17,479 nt of DNA from Bacillota bacterium (GCA_021802225.1 JAKAAS010000001.1:1-17479), one strand, 5' to 3'; positions 6,558 through 15,192 are shown, counted from the stretch's first letter. Made by a program: numbers and translations. Notes: generated by a model from the letters alone, not told the origin.

Positions 6558-7800
6558 ATCGGTTATGATACCTCTTGGCGAGGTGTTTTTGATATCCAAT
6601 ACTAGCGTTGCACCATCTAGTCGTTCCGATGAAACTTTTATGCATTATAGTATCCCTAGTTTTGATAAAGCCGAGTCACCAATACTTCAGAAGGGACGTG
6701 ATATACTTAGCAACAAGTTTGTCATCAATCAGCCGTCCATTTTAATATCAAAATTGAACCCCCGCATATTGCGCGTTTGGCAGGTGGAACCACTTAGCAA
6801 CGTTCAAAATGTTTGTTCTACCGAGTTTATCGTCCTCCGACCTAAAGACCCTTCTATTGTCGAGTTGCCCTTTTACTATCACGTGTTCAACAATACAGGT
6901 TTTCAAGAACAATTAGTGTTACGTCAATCTGGCACCACTGGAAGTCGTATGAGGGTTGTTCCAGAACATGTATTGGATATCCCGATCCCCCTCCCCCCGC
7001 TCCCCGTGCAACGGCGCATTGCGGAGATTTTGGGGAGTGTGGATGCGGTGATGGACTCGCTAAGATTGTCATTAGACACCTTAACCCGACTAGAGGGCCA
7101 AATTATAGAACACCTGCTTTCCCGTGGAATCAACCAGTCTGAATATGGTACGCATCCTAGCATCGGTAGCGTCCCAACACATTGGTCTATACTCCCACTA
7201 AAATCTGTTCTTCTTAAAGCACAGTACGGACTGTCTCTACCTTTAATGGCATCCAAACCTGCTAATGGTATACCAGTTCTACGAATGAATAACATCCGAC
7301 ATGGCATCTTGGACATATCGAATGTCAAATTCTTGTCTCATATTGATGTAACCCCAGACTACATCTTGGAAGACGGCGACGTCCTATTCAATCGCACAAA
7401 CAGCCTTGATTTGGTAGGAAAATCTGCTTGTTACCATGCTAATCTAATCTTTCCTCTAACGTTCGCCTCTTATTTAATTCGGCTCAAACCAAATAGCAAC
7501 GCTATAATAGGAAATTTCCTTACGTTATTTCTAAACTCTGAAAAAGGTCAACAACAAATCCGGCAAATAATTACTCCTGGGGTTAGCCAAGCCAACATTA
7601 GCGCATCTAATCTAATGGAAATATTAGTTCCGGTTCCTCCCGTGCAAGAACAGACTAAGATTATTACTTTTGTGCATGCAATTCAGAAACTTAAAGCGTC
7701 TTACAGTGCAGAGAAAGATAGGATTACCTCTTTAAAAACGGCTCTCCTTTCAATGCTTCTCACAAAACACCCCGCCGTAGAAGGAGTAACCCATGTCTAA
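6550..7800 (+). CDS. hsdS: Type I restriction-modification specificity subunit
   Basis: The 416-residue protein sets which split DNA sequence the complex reads. It has the standard two-half layout. Target recognition domain 1 covers about 1-145. The first conserved helical spacer covers 146-195 (IPLPPLPVQRRIAEILGSVD, then a long helix to HLLSRGI). Target recognition domain 2 covers about 200-358, and the second spacer 359-405 (VPVPPVQEQTKIITFV, then a helix). PLPPLPVQ and PVPPVQEQ mark the end of each recognition domain. The recognition domains are visibly richer in A+T and rare codons than hsdM and hsdR, whereas the spacer 1 segment is GC-rich like its neighbours. This is consistent with domain exchange. 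It overlaps hsdM and hsdR by eight bases each. The target sequence cannot be read from the protein. Confidence 0.93.
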   Translation: MNKSVMIPLGEVFLISNTSVAPSSRSDETFMHYSIPSFDKAESPILQKGRDILSNKFVINQPSILISKLNPRILRVWQVEPLSNVQNVCSTEFIVLRPKDPSIVELPFYYHVFNNTGFQEQLVLRQSGTTGSRMRVVPEHVLDIPIPLPPLPVQRRIAEILGSVDAVMDSLRLSLDTLTRLEGQIIEHLLSRGINQSEYGTHPSIGSVPTHWSILPLKSVLLKAQYGLSLPLMASKPANGIPVLRMNNIRHGILDISNVKFLSHIDVTPDYILEDGDVLFNRTNSLDLVGKSACYHANLIFPLTFASYLIRLKPNSNAIIGNFLTLFLNSEKGQQQIRQIITPGVSQANISASNLMEILVPVPPVQEQTKIITFVHAIQKLKASYSAEKDRITSLKTALLSMLLTKHPAVEGVTHV

Positions 7801-10735
7801 CCATTGGTCTGAATCCCACCTCTCCGAATCCCCCGCCCTGCGCCGTCTGATCCAATTGGGCTGGACGCATATCCCCGGCTCCGCTATCGACCAAGAGCGG
7901 GACTCCTTAGCATACGCCACCTTGCCGCAACGTCTCTTCGCGGCCATCAAACGTCTTAACCCCTGGATTTCCATGGACAACACGGTTCAAGCCGTGCGCC
8001 GGGTCACGCAAGTCAACGCCACCAGCCTCTTGGAAGCCAATGCTCAGGTGCATCAGGACCTGACCACGTACTTCAGTTTAGAACAGGATCTCGGTTCGGG
8101 ACGTCGCCACCAGACGGTTCGACTCATTGATTGGGACGACCCATCCAATAATGAGTTTGTGGTGGTCGATCAGTTTGGGGTGCATGGCCGAGAAAAGATC
8201 CGAGCTGACCTCGTGTTGTTTGTGAATGGCCTTCCCTTGGTGGTCATCGAAGCCAAGAATCCGGCCTTGGTATCTCATCCCCTCGAAGAGTCAGTCGATC
8301 AGCTGGTACGGTATCAACGGGAAGTGCCCCAACTCTTTTGGACGAATCAACTCTGTGTGGCCATCTGGGGTCAAGGGGCCCGGCTCGCTCCGATTCAAGC
8401 GCCGGCACGGCATTGGGCGGAATGGAAAGATCCCTATCCATGGACGGCAGACGATCTGGGCTCGAATGCGTTGCCGCAAGATACCCTACTGGCGGGAGCT
8501 TTGACTCCTCGTCACCTCTTGGATTTGACGCGCAACTTTGTCGTGTTTGAACCCGATGGCCACACGATCATTAAAAAAGTCGCCCGGTATCCACAGTGGC
8601 GAGCCGTGACGAAAGCCCTGAATCGGATTATCCAGGCCCCGAACAATCAGCAACGGGGTGGCGTAGTGTGGCATACCCAAGGATCGGGAAAGTCCTTGAC
8701 CATGGTCTATCTGGCGTTGAAGCTGCGGAGGATTCCCGGTCTCCAGAACCCCACAATTCTGGTGGTGACAGATCGCAGAGATCTCGACCGCCAGATTTCC
8801 GGAACCTTCCAACGCTGTGGCTTCCCCAATCCGGTGCGGGTCGACAGCATTCACGATCTGCGGCATCGACTCCAGCAGGGCGGGCCGGGTCAAACGCTGA
8901 TGACGACCGTTCAAAAGTTTCAGGTCCCGAAGACCGCCCCATCAGCCCAGCACCCCATCCTGAGCGAAGATAGCAATCTCTTTGTCATGGTGGACGAGGC
9001 ACACCGCACCCAATATCAGGGCTTGGCACATAATATGCGGGTGGCACTTCCGCATGCGTGTTTTCTGGGGTTTACCGGCACCCCGATTGATAAAAAAGAT
9101 CGCAGTACCCCGCAGACCTTTGGATCGTACATTGATACCTATACCATCAAGCAGTCCGTGGATGATGGAGCTACTGTGCCGATCTTCTATGAATCCCGGC
9201 TCCCCGATGTGCAGGTGGAAGGACACTCGCTCGATGCGCTATTTGATCGAGTATTTCATGACTACAACGATGAGGAACGGGAAGCCATTAAACAACGCTA
9301 TGCCAATCTGAGAAGCATTATCCGCAGTCCCCAACGCATTGAACAGATCTGCCTGGATTTGATTCAGCACTATGAGACGCATATCCAACCCAATGGGTTC
9401 AAAGCCCAAGTGGTAGCCATAGATCGAGACACGGCGGTGCTCTACCATGAGACCCTTAAACGGCTCCATGCGCCCGAGAGTGCCGTCGTCATCTCGGTGA
9501 CCAATGATGACGATGACCGCATGAAGCCATACAAGCTCACATCGGACCAGGAAGCGACCCTGATTGATCGATTTAAGCAACCGCTAGGGGCTGATCCCTT
9601 GGCGATTCTGGTCGTGTGCGACAAGCTCATCACCGGTTTTGATGCACCCGTGGAACAAGTCCTCTATCTGGATGATGGACTGCGGGAACATACGCTCCTC
9701 CAAGCCATTGCCCGTGTGAATCGTCCAGCCCCCGGCAAGACCTATGGTCTGGTGGTGGATTATTACGGCATTGGCAGCTTATTAGATGAGGCCCTGGGGA
9801 TCTTTGATGCCGTCGACGTGCAGGATATTCTACATCCCCTGACGGATGATCTCCCTGCCTTGGAACAGACGCATCGGACCGTGATGCGCATCTTTGATGG
9901 CATTGACCGAGATGATCTCGATGCTTTGGTTCGACACTTGGAACCCGAAGATGTGCGGCTCCATTTTGACAACGCGTTTTTGCAGTTTGCTAAGCACTTA
10001 GACCGGGTCATGCCAGATCCTGTGGCTGCGCCGTATCTCGATGACATGCGCTGGCTCGGGAAACTTCGCACAGCGGCTAAGAATCGTTATCGGCAGAAGA
10101 CATTGGATCTCTCTGGTGTGGGAGCCAAGGTGCGTCAACTGATTGATGACCATATTCGGTCTTCGGGCGTTACCAGCCTTTTAGACCCGATCTCCATTCT
10201 CGATCCTGCGTTTCATCAAAAAATCTTAGAAGGGCTTCCCAATCCCGAAGCTCGAGCCCATGAAATGGAACACGCCTTGCGCCATGAAATTCGAGTGCGT
10301 CAGAAGGAAAACCCTGTGGCGTGGACATCGTTGCGACAACGGTTAGACGAGTTGATTCAGCAATACCGTCAACTCCGCATTACGTTGGCAGACCTCTTGC
10401 AACAGATGGCGGCCATGCGGGATGACGCCCGGGATATTGTTCAAGGGAGTCAAAGCGATGGGCTGTCCCCTACGGTGTCCGCGTTTAGGAGTTTGTTGAC
10501 CGCGGTGTTAGATGTCACAGGAGACCGCGCGGAATCCATGACCGCTCTGGCTGAATCGATTGTGGAAGGACTTCAGGGACTACGCGTCATCGATTGGCAG
10601 GTGAAGGAGGATGTCCAACGGGAAATGCAGAAGTTTATTCGAAGGCAGTTGCGGGTTGCCGGGGTCATGGAGTCTGGTATGTTGGATCGGTTGACGGGCC
10701 AGTTGATGGAGTTAGGGAGAGTACGTCTTTCGTAG
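7793..10735 (+). CDS. hsdR: Type I restriction endonuclease and translocase subunit
   Basis: This 980-residue motor subunit pulls DNA past the bound complex using ATP and cuts when it stalls. The nuclease motif is intact: D139 (IRADLVLFVNGLPLVVIEAKN), E153 and K155 form the PD-(D/E)xK site. The helicase part has Walker A TQGSGKS (295-301), TDRRDLD (326-332), DEAH (401-404), GFTGTP (426-431) and further on ITGFDAP and QAIARVNR (motif VI with the arginine finger). The helical C-terminal region should bind the methylase core. AAGGAG at 7781-7786 precedes the ATG by six bases, and the start overlaps hsdS. No frameshift or missing motif was seen, so the complete M-S-R set appears functional. Two more genes follow on the same strand after 40 bases. 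Confidence 0.95.
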   Translation: MSNHWSESHLSESPALRRLIQLGWTHIPGSAIDQERDSLAYATLPQRLFAAIKRLNPWISMDNTVQAVRRVTQVNATSLLEANAQVHQDLTTYFSLEQDLGSGRRHQTVRLIDWDDPSNNEFVVVDQFGVHGREKIRADLVLFVNGLPLVVIEAKNPALVSHPLEESVDQLVRYQREVPQLFWTNQLCVAIWGQGARLAPIQAPARHWAEWKDPYPWTADDLGSNALPQDTLLAGALTPRHLLDLTRNFVVFEPDGHTIIKKVARYPQWRAVTKALNRIIQAPNNQQRGGVVWHTQGSGKSLTMVYLALKLRRIPGLQNPTILVVTDRRDLDRQISGTFQRCGFPNPVRVDSIHDLRHRLQQGGPGQTLMTTVQKFQVPKTAPSAQHPILSEDSNLFVMVDEAHRTQYQGLAHNMRVALPHACFLGFTGTPIDKKDRSTPQTFGSYIDTYTIKQSVDDGATVPIFYESRLPDVQVEGHSLDALFDRVFHDYNDEEREAIKQRYANLRSIIRSPQRIEQICLDLIQHYETHIQPNGFKAQVVAIDRDTAVLYHETLKRLHAPESAVVISVTNDDDDRMKPYKLTSDQEATLIDRFKQPLGADPLAILVVCDKLITGFDAPVEQVLYLDDGLREHTLLQAIARVNRPAPGKTYGLVVDYYGIGSLLDEALGIFDAVDVQDILHPLTDDLPALEQTHRTVMRIFDGIDRDDLDALVRHLEPEDVRLHFDNAFLQFAKHLDRVMPDPVAAPYLDDMRWLGKLRTAAKNRYRQKTLDLSGVGAKVRQLIDDHIRSSGVTSLLDPISILDPAFHQKILEGLPNPEARAHEMEHALRHEIRVRQKENPVAWTSLRQRLDELIQQYRQLRITLADLLQQMAAMRDDARDIVQGSQSDGLSPTVSAFRSLLTAVLDVTGDRAESMTALAESIVEGLQGLRVIDWQVKEDVQREMQKFIRRQLRVAGVMESGMLDRLTGQLMELGRVRLS

Positions 10736-10775
10736 AGATAAGCAACGTCCAATACATTCTAATATGGAGGATGTC

Positions 10776-11831
10776 ATGGTTAACGAAGCTATTTTTGACC
10801 TAGTTGAGAATCAAAAAGAGAGTTATCGCCTTCGGCTCGCACCGCAAGATGTTACGGGTCACGGTGGTGCAGAAGCACCACACCTGATATTTTATCCAAA
10901 ACTATTTTCAGAATCACGAGATGGCCATACAAAAACCCAATTATTCGGTTCCGAAATCGAAGCTTTAGCGGTCTCGATATATAAGTCAAATGATTCTTAT
11001 CCTGCGTTTACTTCCGGGTTGCGATATTTCATTGGTGATGGTACCGGTAGTTTCTGTATGTTACCAGTTACCCTAAGCTTTATCGACCTACTTCAGAAAG
11101 TCGGCCAAATACGAATCTCTTTTGATGTTTGGCTGTCGCCTGACCTTTGTTTGAATGGCAGACGCATTATTCGAACGACCACACAAGTCATCTCTATTGA
11201 TCAATCCCACTGGTATACCAAGGTACTCCCACAACTCGGCTACCCGGAAACCAGGTTGGTGCCACTTAACACCTCATTACCGAAATCACTAGCTTCATTG
11301 AACGAACCGGCTCGGACAACTTGGAAACGCGTCCATCAACGCCTGCGCGACGCAGAACAAGCCATTCTCAGGCAATCCAATTCAGCATCTATCATTACGA
11401 ATGGCGTCAACGCTCTCCGCGATGTGGTCGATGGAGCACTTCGCACGTGGCTTGCTGTGTGGGGATATATCGCGCCAGACAAGCAAGAAGACATCAATGT
11501 GCTCTTACAAAATTTGAATTCCGGAATTCCACAGTGCAATGCGCCAGAGGGGAAAACCAAATCGAAGCCCCATATTACCAATGACAATATGCGCCTTTGC
11601 AGTCATGCTATCGCTCTGCATAACATCGCTACACTCACCAATCCAACCCATCACTTTGGAACACAGACAATCTATACACCCACTGATGCTGAGTCTTGGC
11701 TCCTGATGACAATTGGAGAGATTCGATCTTTGCCTGAGTTATGGTTGCAATTCCCCTCGCCCCCGAGACCGCTTATCCCCCCAGATTCCAACATAGACAA
11801 TAGTAACGGTGATATCCATGAAAAATCATGA
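10776..11831 (+). CDS. Unrecognised 351-aa protein in the hsd operon
   Basis: GGAGG at 10766-10770 with a five-base spacer selects the ATG at 10776, although an in-frame ATG at 10764 overlaps that site. I do not recognise the family. Residues 1-155 look mixed and strand-rich, with LAPQDVTGHGG, LFGSEIEALAVSI, then IRISFDVWLSP. Residues 175-235 are helical (KRVHQRLRDAEQAILRQ, NGVNALRDVVDGALRTWLAVW). Residues 265-320 contain MRLCSHAIALHNIATLTNP, THH and AESWLLMTIGEIRSL. The last region loosely recalls the helical C-termini of Abi-type or HEPN-like proteins, but there is no clean R-x4-6-H motif. The proline-rich tail (PSPPRPLIPPDS) is probably disordered. Its end overlaps the next gene by 14 bases. 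A role as accessory factor of the restriction system is inferred from operon position alone. Confidence 0.75.
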   Translation: MVNEAIFDLVENQKESYRLRLAPQDVTGHGGAEAPHLIFYPKLFSESRDGHTKTQLFGSEIEALAVSIYKSNDSYPAFTSGLRYFIGDGTGSFCMLPVTLSFIDLLQKVGQIRISFDVWLSPDLCLNGRRIIRTTTQVISIDQSHWYTKVLPQLGYPETRLVPLNTSLPKSLASLNEPARTTWKRVHQRLRDAEQAILRQSNSASIITNGVNALRDVVDGALRTWLAVWGYIAPDKQEDINVLLQNLNSGIPQCNAPEGKTKSKPHITNDNMRLCSHAIALHNIATLTNPTHHFGTQTIYTPTDAESWLLMTIGEIRSLPELWLQFPSPPRPLIPPDSNIDNSNGDIHEKS

Positions 11832-12438
11832 ACCTCGTCGGTGGTGCCAAATTACTTTATCAAGTTTATTTTCCGTCACAGCAGGGACACTTCTTGTCCT
11901 CCATATGGATGACCCTAAACTCACCGTTGATTACATAAGCGTAATGCTTCTAATACTCATGGGAGTACCATGGGCTCTTCCTTTATTACAACACTTGGAA
12001 CTCCCCGGTGGGATCAAAATGGATTTCAAAGCTCAGATAGACGCAATTCAGAAACTAGCGGAGGAACAGGGTATTATTGAGTCTGAGCCTATCCAAGCTG
12101 ATTCTATTGGACAGGGACTGCTCAGTTATGAGTTGCTCCTCAAAGAGGATCCTAATTTAGCACTCGCGGCTGTGCGACTTGACTTAGAAAGAGAACTCAG
12201 GGCGGCAGGTTCTAACGAGGAACATATTAGATATACGGGCATTGGACGAATTCTCGACTTACTCCGTGCCAAACAGCAAATCTCCCACGGCGAATACACA
12301 CTTATCAAAGACATTTTGCCACTGCTCAACCAAGGTGTACATGGATTGCCCATAGATACCATGTCTGCTGAACGAGTGATATCCATTGGCAAAAATTTGA
12401 TTAATAACCTGAAGGTCACGCTGGAGTCAGACGGCTAA
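11818..12438 (+). CDS. Two-TM protein with a HEPN-like cytoplasmic domain, 206 aa
   Basis: The ATG at 11818 follows GGTGAT, which pairs with the 3' end of 16S rRNA. A GTG at 11809 is an alternative that adds three residues. Membrane helices are at about 13-30 and 39-58, with a short loop between them. ELPGGIKMDF (61-70) is a linker I have seen in similar bacterial two-helix proteins. A short coiled helix follows at 71-85. Residues 105-202 match a DUF4145-like helical bundle: DPNLALAAVRLDLERELR, IGRILDLLR, then LLNQGVHG (169-176). In HEPN ribonucleases this last motif has an Arg four to six residues before the His. Here the Arg position is Leu, so RNA cleavage is doubtful. It may be a membrane anchor or sensor for the preceding protein. 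It ends 16 bases before the convergent metallopeptidase gene. Confidence 0.7.
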   Translation: MKNHEPRRWCQITLSSLFSVTAGTLLVLHMDDPKLTVDYISVMLLILMGVPWALPLLQHLELPGGIKMDFKAQIDAIQKLAEEQGIIESEPIQADSIGQGLLSYELLLKEDPNLALAAVRLDLERELRAAGSNEEHIRYTGIGRILDLLRAKQQISHGEYTLIKDILPLLNQGVHGLPIDTMSAERVISIGKNLINNLKVTLESDG

Positions 12439-12454
12439 TTTCGTTGTCGGGTTT

Positions 12455-13174
12455 CTACCACCCTAACTCCGCTCCATGATCCCGAAGCCACTGCTTCCGC
12501 ACCTCAAAATCCGGGAGAATGACCCGCACTGCATCCCAAAACGTCTGGCGATGATGCGGGTAACGTCGATGAGTCAGTTCATGGACAATGACGTAATCAA
12601 TGACGGAGAGTGGGGCTTGGATGATGCGCCAATTTAGGGCAATGAGTCCATCCTCTCGGCAGAAGCCCCACCGGGATTTGTACTCCGCGATCTTGAACCG
12701 TGTAGGACTAGCTCCCACCATCGGGGCATAGTGGTTGATGCGCTCGGGGAACAGTTCTAGAGCTTGCTGCATGTACCATTGGGTGAGGATCTCTCGAACG
12801 AGAATCGGTTGTTGAGCTACCCGAATTAACGGACTGGTGACCAGCAGCTTCCGACCCTCCAAAGTAACATTCGGCTCTATAGCGTCATTCCGCTGCACTT
12901 TGAGCCGTAAGGGATGTCCACGGAGTAAGAAGCCTTCTCCGCTGACAAAGTCCTTGGCAGGTGCGGTATATTGCTGTTGAGGTGTGGTCAAATGCTTGAG
13001 AAGCCATCGAGCCTTGCGGTGCAGGAGAGGCTCCACTTGGTTGGGATCAAAGCCCTGTGGAATGAGGACAGTGACCTGTCGCGTGGCATCAATCTGTATG
13101 GCGGGGTGTTGGCGACGGGGCCGTTCCTCAATGGCGTAGGGTATGGTGGTTGTGCCAAATGTAATGATGGGCAT
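12455..13174 (-). CDS. YgjP-type zinc metallopeptidase, 239 aa
   Basis: HELTH at 198-202 is the zinc-binding HExxH, followed by HHRQTFWDAV where His207 or His208 would supply the third ligand. YKSRWGFCREDGLIALNWRI (165-184) is the conserved approach strand of the YgjP/DUF45 (M48-related) family, normally SRWGSC. The N-terminal half (PRRQHPAIQIDATRQVTVLI, then LLHRKARWLLKHL) is also typical. The length is normal for the family. AGGAG lies about ten bases before the ATG at 13174. Proteins of this family are very often found beside type I restriction genes, and its presence here, convergent with the operon, fits that pattern. The function of the association is not known. The substrate is not predictable from sequence. 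The catalytic residues are intact. Confidence 0.9.
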   Translation of the reverse strand: MPIITFGTTTIPYAIEERPRRQHPAIQIDATRQVTVLIPQGFDPNQVEPLLHRKARWLLKHLTTPQQQYTAPAKDFVSGEGFLLRGHPLRLKVQRNDAIEPNVTLEGRKLLVTSPLIRVAQQPILVREILTQWYMQQALELFPERINHYAPMVGASPTRFKIAEYKSRWGFCREDGLIALNWRIIQAPLSVIDYVIVHELTHRRYPHHRQTFWDAVRVILPDFEVRKQWLRDHGAELGW

Positions 13175-13331
13175 CTGGTTCTCACTCCTCAGTGACAGAT
13201 TGTACCGACCTGTGGCGGGAAATGCTAGCCCCTGATCTTTTTCTCATTGACATCGCGAACGTCCCATCAACAAGGAATTTGGCATCGATGTCTCGAATCG
13301 AATCCTGTCATACTGTAGGGAAAGGGAGTGC
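13175..13331. promoter_or_regulatory. Divergent promoter region between metallopeptidase and TM protein
   Basis: This 157-base gap separates two divergent genes. TTGACA at 13247-13252 is a perfect -35 hexamer on the plus strand, but no good -10 sits 16-18 bases downstream. GGGAG at 13324-13328 is the ribosome binding site for the gene that follows. On the minus strand, AGGAG serves the metallopeptidase gene. No palindromic operator was seen. Confidence 0.35.
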
Positions 13332-14321
13332 ATGAAGATGTCTTTGGCCAATTTGTCCGTGTTGGGCGCATTACTCGGAGCCCTCGCCACGTTCAGTGGT
13401 CTTGTCGTGGTGATCTTTTCTGTGGTTGCGTTAGTTCAAATCCATAAACAAGTCGACATTCGATTTGCTGAGCGGTACGACGAGCATCGACAGGCTCTCG
13501 ATAAACTATCCGCACAATGGGCCACTGGCGTTCGATACTGGACGCAATCGACCATGATGACCGATCTCGATGACGCATCGCAACTCATGGAGGAAGCCTT
13601 GAAATCCTGGCCCTCGGCTCCGGGAGCCAGAACCGAAATGCTGAAACGCCTATACGATGAAACAGAACGTGCCTACCTTTTGGACCTCATTCCGGGGCAA
13701 AGAAATTCGCTTCAGAGACGCGGGATGGCATCCCAGCAATCGCTGCCGAGACTGACCCTGCCGACTCTCCGATTGACCGCTTGTCTGAAATGGGCCACCC
13801 TAGCTCTGGATCATGAAGTCGAACAGCAGGGGCCTTGGCTTCATTTCACCCTAGCAAAAATTTATGCCATGGCGTCCGATGTGCCTCAAATGTTTCGTTA
13901 TCTGGAAATTTGGCTCTCTAACGACACGTTTGCACAACCTGATGACGACAGTGTTCTGGTTATTTTGTCCGCCATTCATACTACCAACGATTTCGATCGC
14001 CTCTTGAAGCTGTGGACCGCCCACTTCACTCAGTTGCTAACCGCCCACGTCCGAGGCACGCTCGAAGTCTTTCGCGATGCTGTGGAAAAACGTGGCGATC
14101 TCCGTATGCAAATCTGGCTTGTGGTTCCCCGACATCTCACAGACTCCACGTGTCTGATCGGCATAGCACGCGCCAAAGATGATGCATGGTCTGTGATTGA
14201 CGATATTTCGGAAGGTGAACGATCCAGCAAGGCCACAGAGTGTACAAATCTCGACGAAGCCATAGCGTATCTTGATCGACGATGGGTCATGTTGCGCCCC
14301 ATTCCGTACTGGTTGTGGTAA
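13332..14321 (+). CDS. Single-TM helical protein of unknown function, 329 aa
   Basis: ATGs at 13332 and 13338 are both possible. The second has a better spacing (nine bases) from GGGAG, and the choice changes only two residues. Residues about 9-37 form one strong membrane helix (LGALLGALATFSGLVVVIFS). The next segment (QIHKQVDIRFAERYDEHRQALDKL) is helical and probably a short coiled coil on the cytoplasmic side. The rest is mostly helical with repeats of Leu, Trp and Ala that could form TPR-like hairpins (CLKWATLALDHEVEQQGPW, then LHFTLAKIYAMASDVPQMF), but I cannot define a repeat register. No catalytic motif is visible. It is not part of the hsd transcription unit. It lies between defence genes and mobile debris, so a defence link is possible but unsupported. 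Confidence 0.7.
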   Translation: MKMSLANLSVLGALLGALATFSGLVVVIFSVVALVQIHKQVDIRFAERYDEHRQALDKLSAQWATGVRYWTQSTMMTDLDDASQLMEEALKSWPSAPGARTEMLKRLYDETERAYLLDLIPGQRNSLQRRGMASQQSLPRLTLPTLRLTACLKWATLALDHEVEQQGPWLHFTLAKIYAMASDVPQMFRYLEIWLSNDTFAQPDDDSVLVILSAIHTTNDFDRLLKLWTAHFTQLLTAHVRGTLEVFRDAVEKRGDLRMQIWLVVPRHLTDSTCLIGIARAKDDAWSVIDDISEGERSSKATECTNLDEAIAYLDRRWVMLRPIPYWLW

Positions 14322-14718
14322 TCTTCGCGAACCGGTTAAGGTATGGTCGATCCAAAGAGCGCGACTGCCGCATGAGTCGAATTGTGTTAGATCATTTCTG
14401 GCTCGTGGTCTATGCTGTTTTGGCGCGGAGAGGGGTTGGCTCCACCTTGCTTGTATCTTTAATTAGAGAAAAACAACCGTACATGGGTTCCCTGGTATCG
14501 TGCTCGTCGAAGCACTCCCGGTACCGACAGCAAAGGCCATAAGTAGAACGTGATCCAACCGCTGCTGGATACGTGCTGATTAATATGTGCCGTGACCCTT
14601 GGGGCTGGCAAGGCTGACCCGGTTAAGAGAGCGATGACGGCGACAATGCGTCCAGAATGCGTCATCCCGCCCGAGGCCAGGCCATTCGGCAGAATTGGGC
14701 CCTTTTGTAGCGTTTTCT
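14322..14718. other. 397-base stretch with only one weak small ORF
   Basis: Apart from the doubtful minus-strand ORF at 14459-14665, I see no gene, tRNA or terminator here. A plus-strand frame through 14371-14542 is open but has no ribosome binding site and an uneven composition. An 8-base palindrome AACCGGTT lies at 14330-14337. Given the truncated TOPRIM gene and transposase remnant just to the right, this is probably decayed mobile DNA. Confidence 0.35.
14459..14665 (-). CDS. Possible small exported or membrane protein, 68 aa
   Basis: The frame begins MTHSGRIVAVIALLTGSALP, which has the layout of a signal peptide: a positive residue, a hydrophobic core, then ALPAPRVTA as a possible cleavage zone. 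The remaining 40 residues (with SSSGWITFYLWPLLSVPG) match no family that I know. The start has only a weak GGGCGGG ahead of it. It lies 53 bases downstream of the truncated TOPRIM gene on the same strand, so it may be a leftover of the same plasmid or conjugative element. It could equally be a chance open frame. Confidence 0.3.
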   Translation of the reverse strand: MTHSGRIVAVIALLTGSALPAPRVTAHINQHVSSSGWITFYLWPLLSVPGVLRRARYQGTHVRLFFSN

Positions 14719-15192
14719 TTAATCCGTGCTGGCTTCGTAGTCTGTTTCCGATTCCCGGGCGGATTGGCTGGTCCGATGTCGGTTGACCACGTGGGCCCAG
14801 GCTTCTGCCCAGTCGTTATGCCCTGGTGGGGGTGTCAGCCGTCTCACATCGTGGTCCGGATTGGCCTGCCGCACTTTCTGGCTGAACCGCTCCCCGGCGG
14901 CATCCCGATCAAAGGCCGTGACAATGTGTTCCCACGTCCCCTCCCAGTGCACCGGATTGAGTGCCTCCCCCGCACTGGCGCGGATGACGAAATCGCTAGG
15001 GTCGCGGTGATCTGTCAACAGGGCGGCATGCAGAGCCATGGCGTCTATGGGATCTTCTACCAATACGAGCGTTTGGGCCTGGGGCGCCTCATGGGATTGC
15101 CAGATCTTTGGGTTGGCTAAGGAGAACTGCTCCGACCTCGTCCCCTGAAGAGGAAACAAGAGGAAATGCTGCATTGTCGATAAAGAGGGCAA
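14719..15192 (-). pseudogene. 5'-truncated TOPRIM (DUF3991-type) primase-like gene
   Basis: The readable 157 residues hold a TOPRIM domain. LVLVEDPIDAMAL (42-54) gives the conserved Glu in the usual VE-x-PIDA setting, and TAFDRDAAG (92-100) gives the DxD metal site. DVRRLTPPPGHNDWAEAW matches the end of plasmid and mobile-element proteins annotated DUF3991/TOPRIM, where the motif is KDWNE. Such proteins are part of conjugative or replicative primase and mobilisation proteins, normally 300 residues or longer with a zinc finger and DUF3991 region in front. Here the front is missing: the frame meets transposase-derived sequence near 15175-15190, and the first codons have no ribosome binding site. 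An ATG at 15174 is the first possible Met. It is probably a remnant broken by the insertion element, with the active-site residues still intact. Confidence 0.75.

Noticed and set aside
8486..9580. Several minus-strand frames within hsdR
   Set aside because: They are shadows of a gene with a full set of helicase and nuclease motifs.
14695..15120. 141-codon plus-strand frame
   Set aside because: It is antisense to the TOPRIM fragment, whose motifs are clear.
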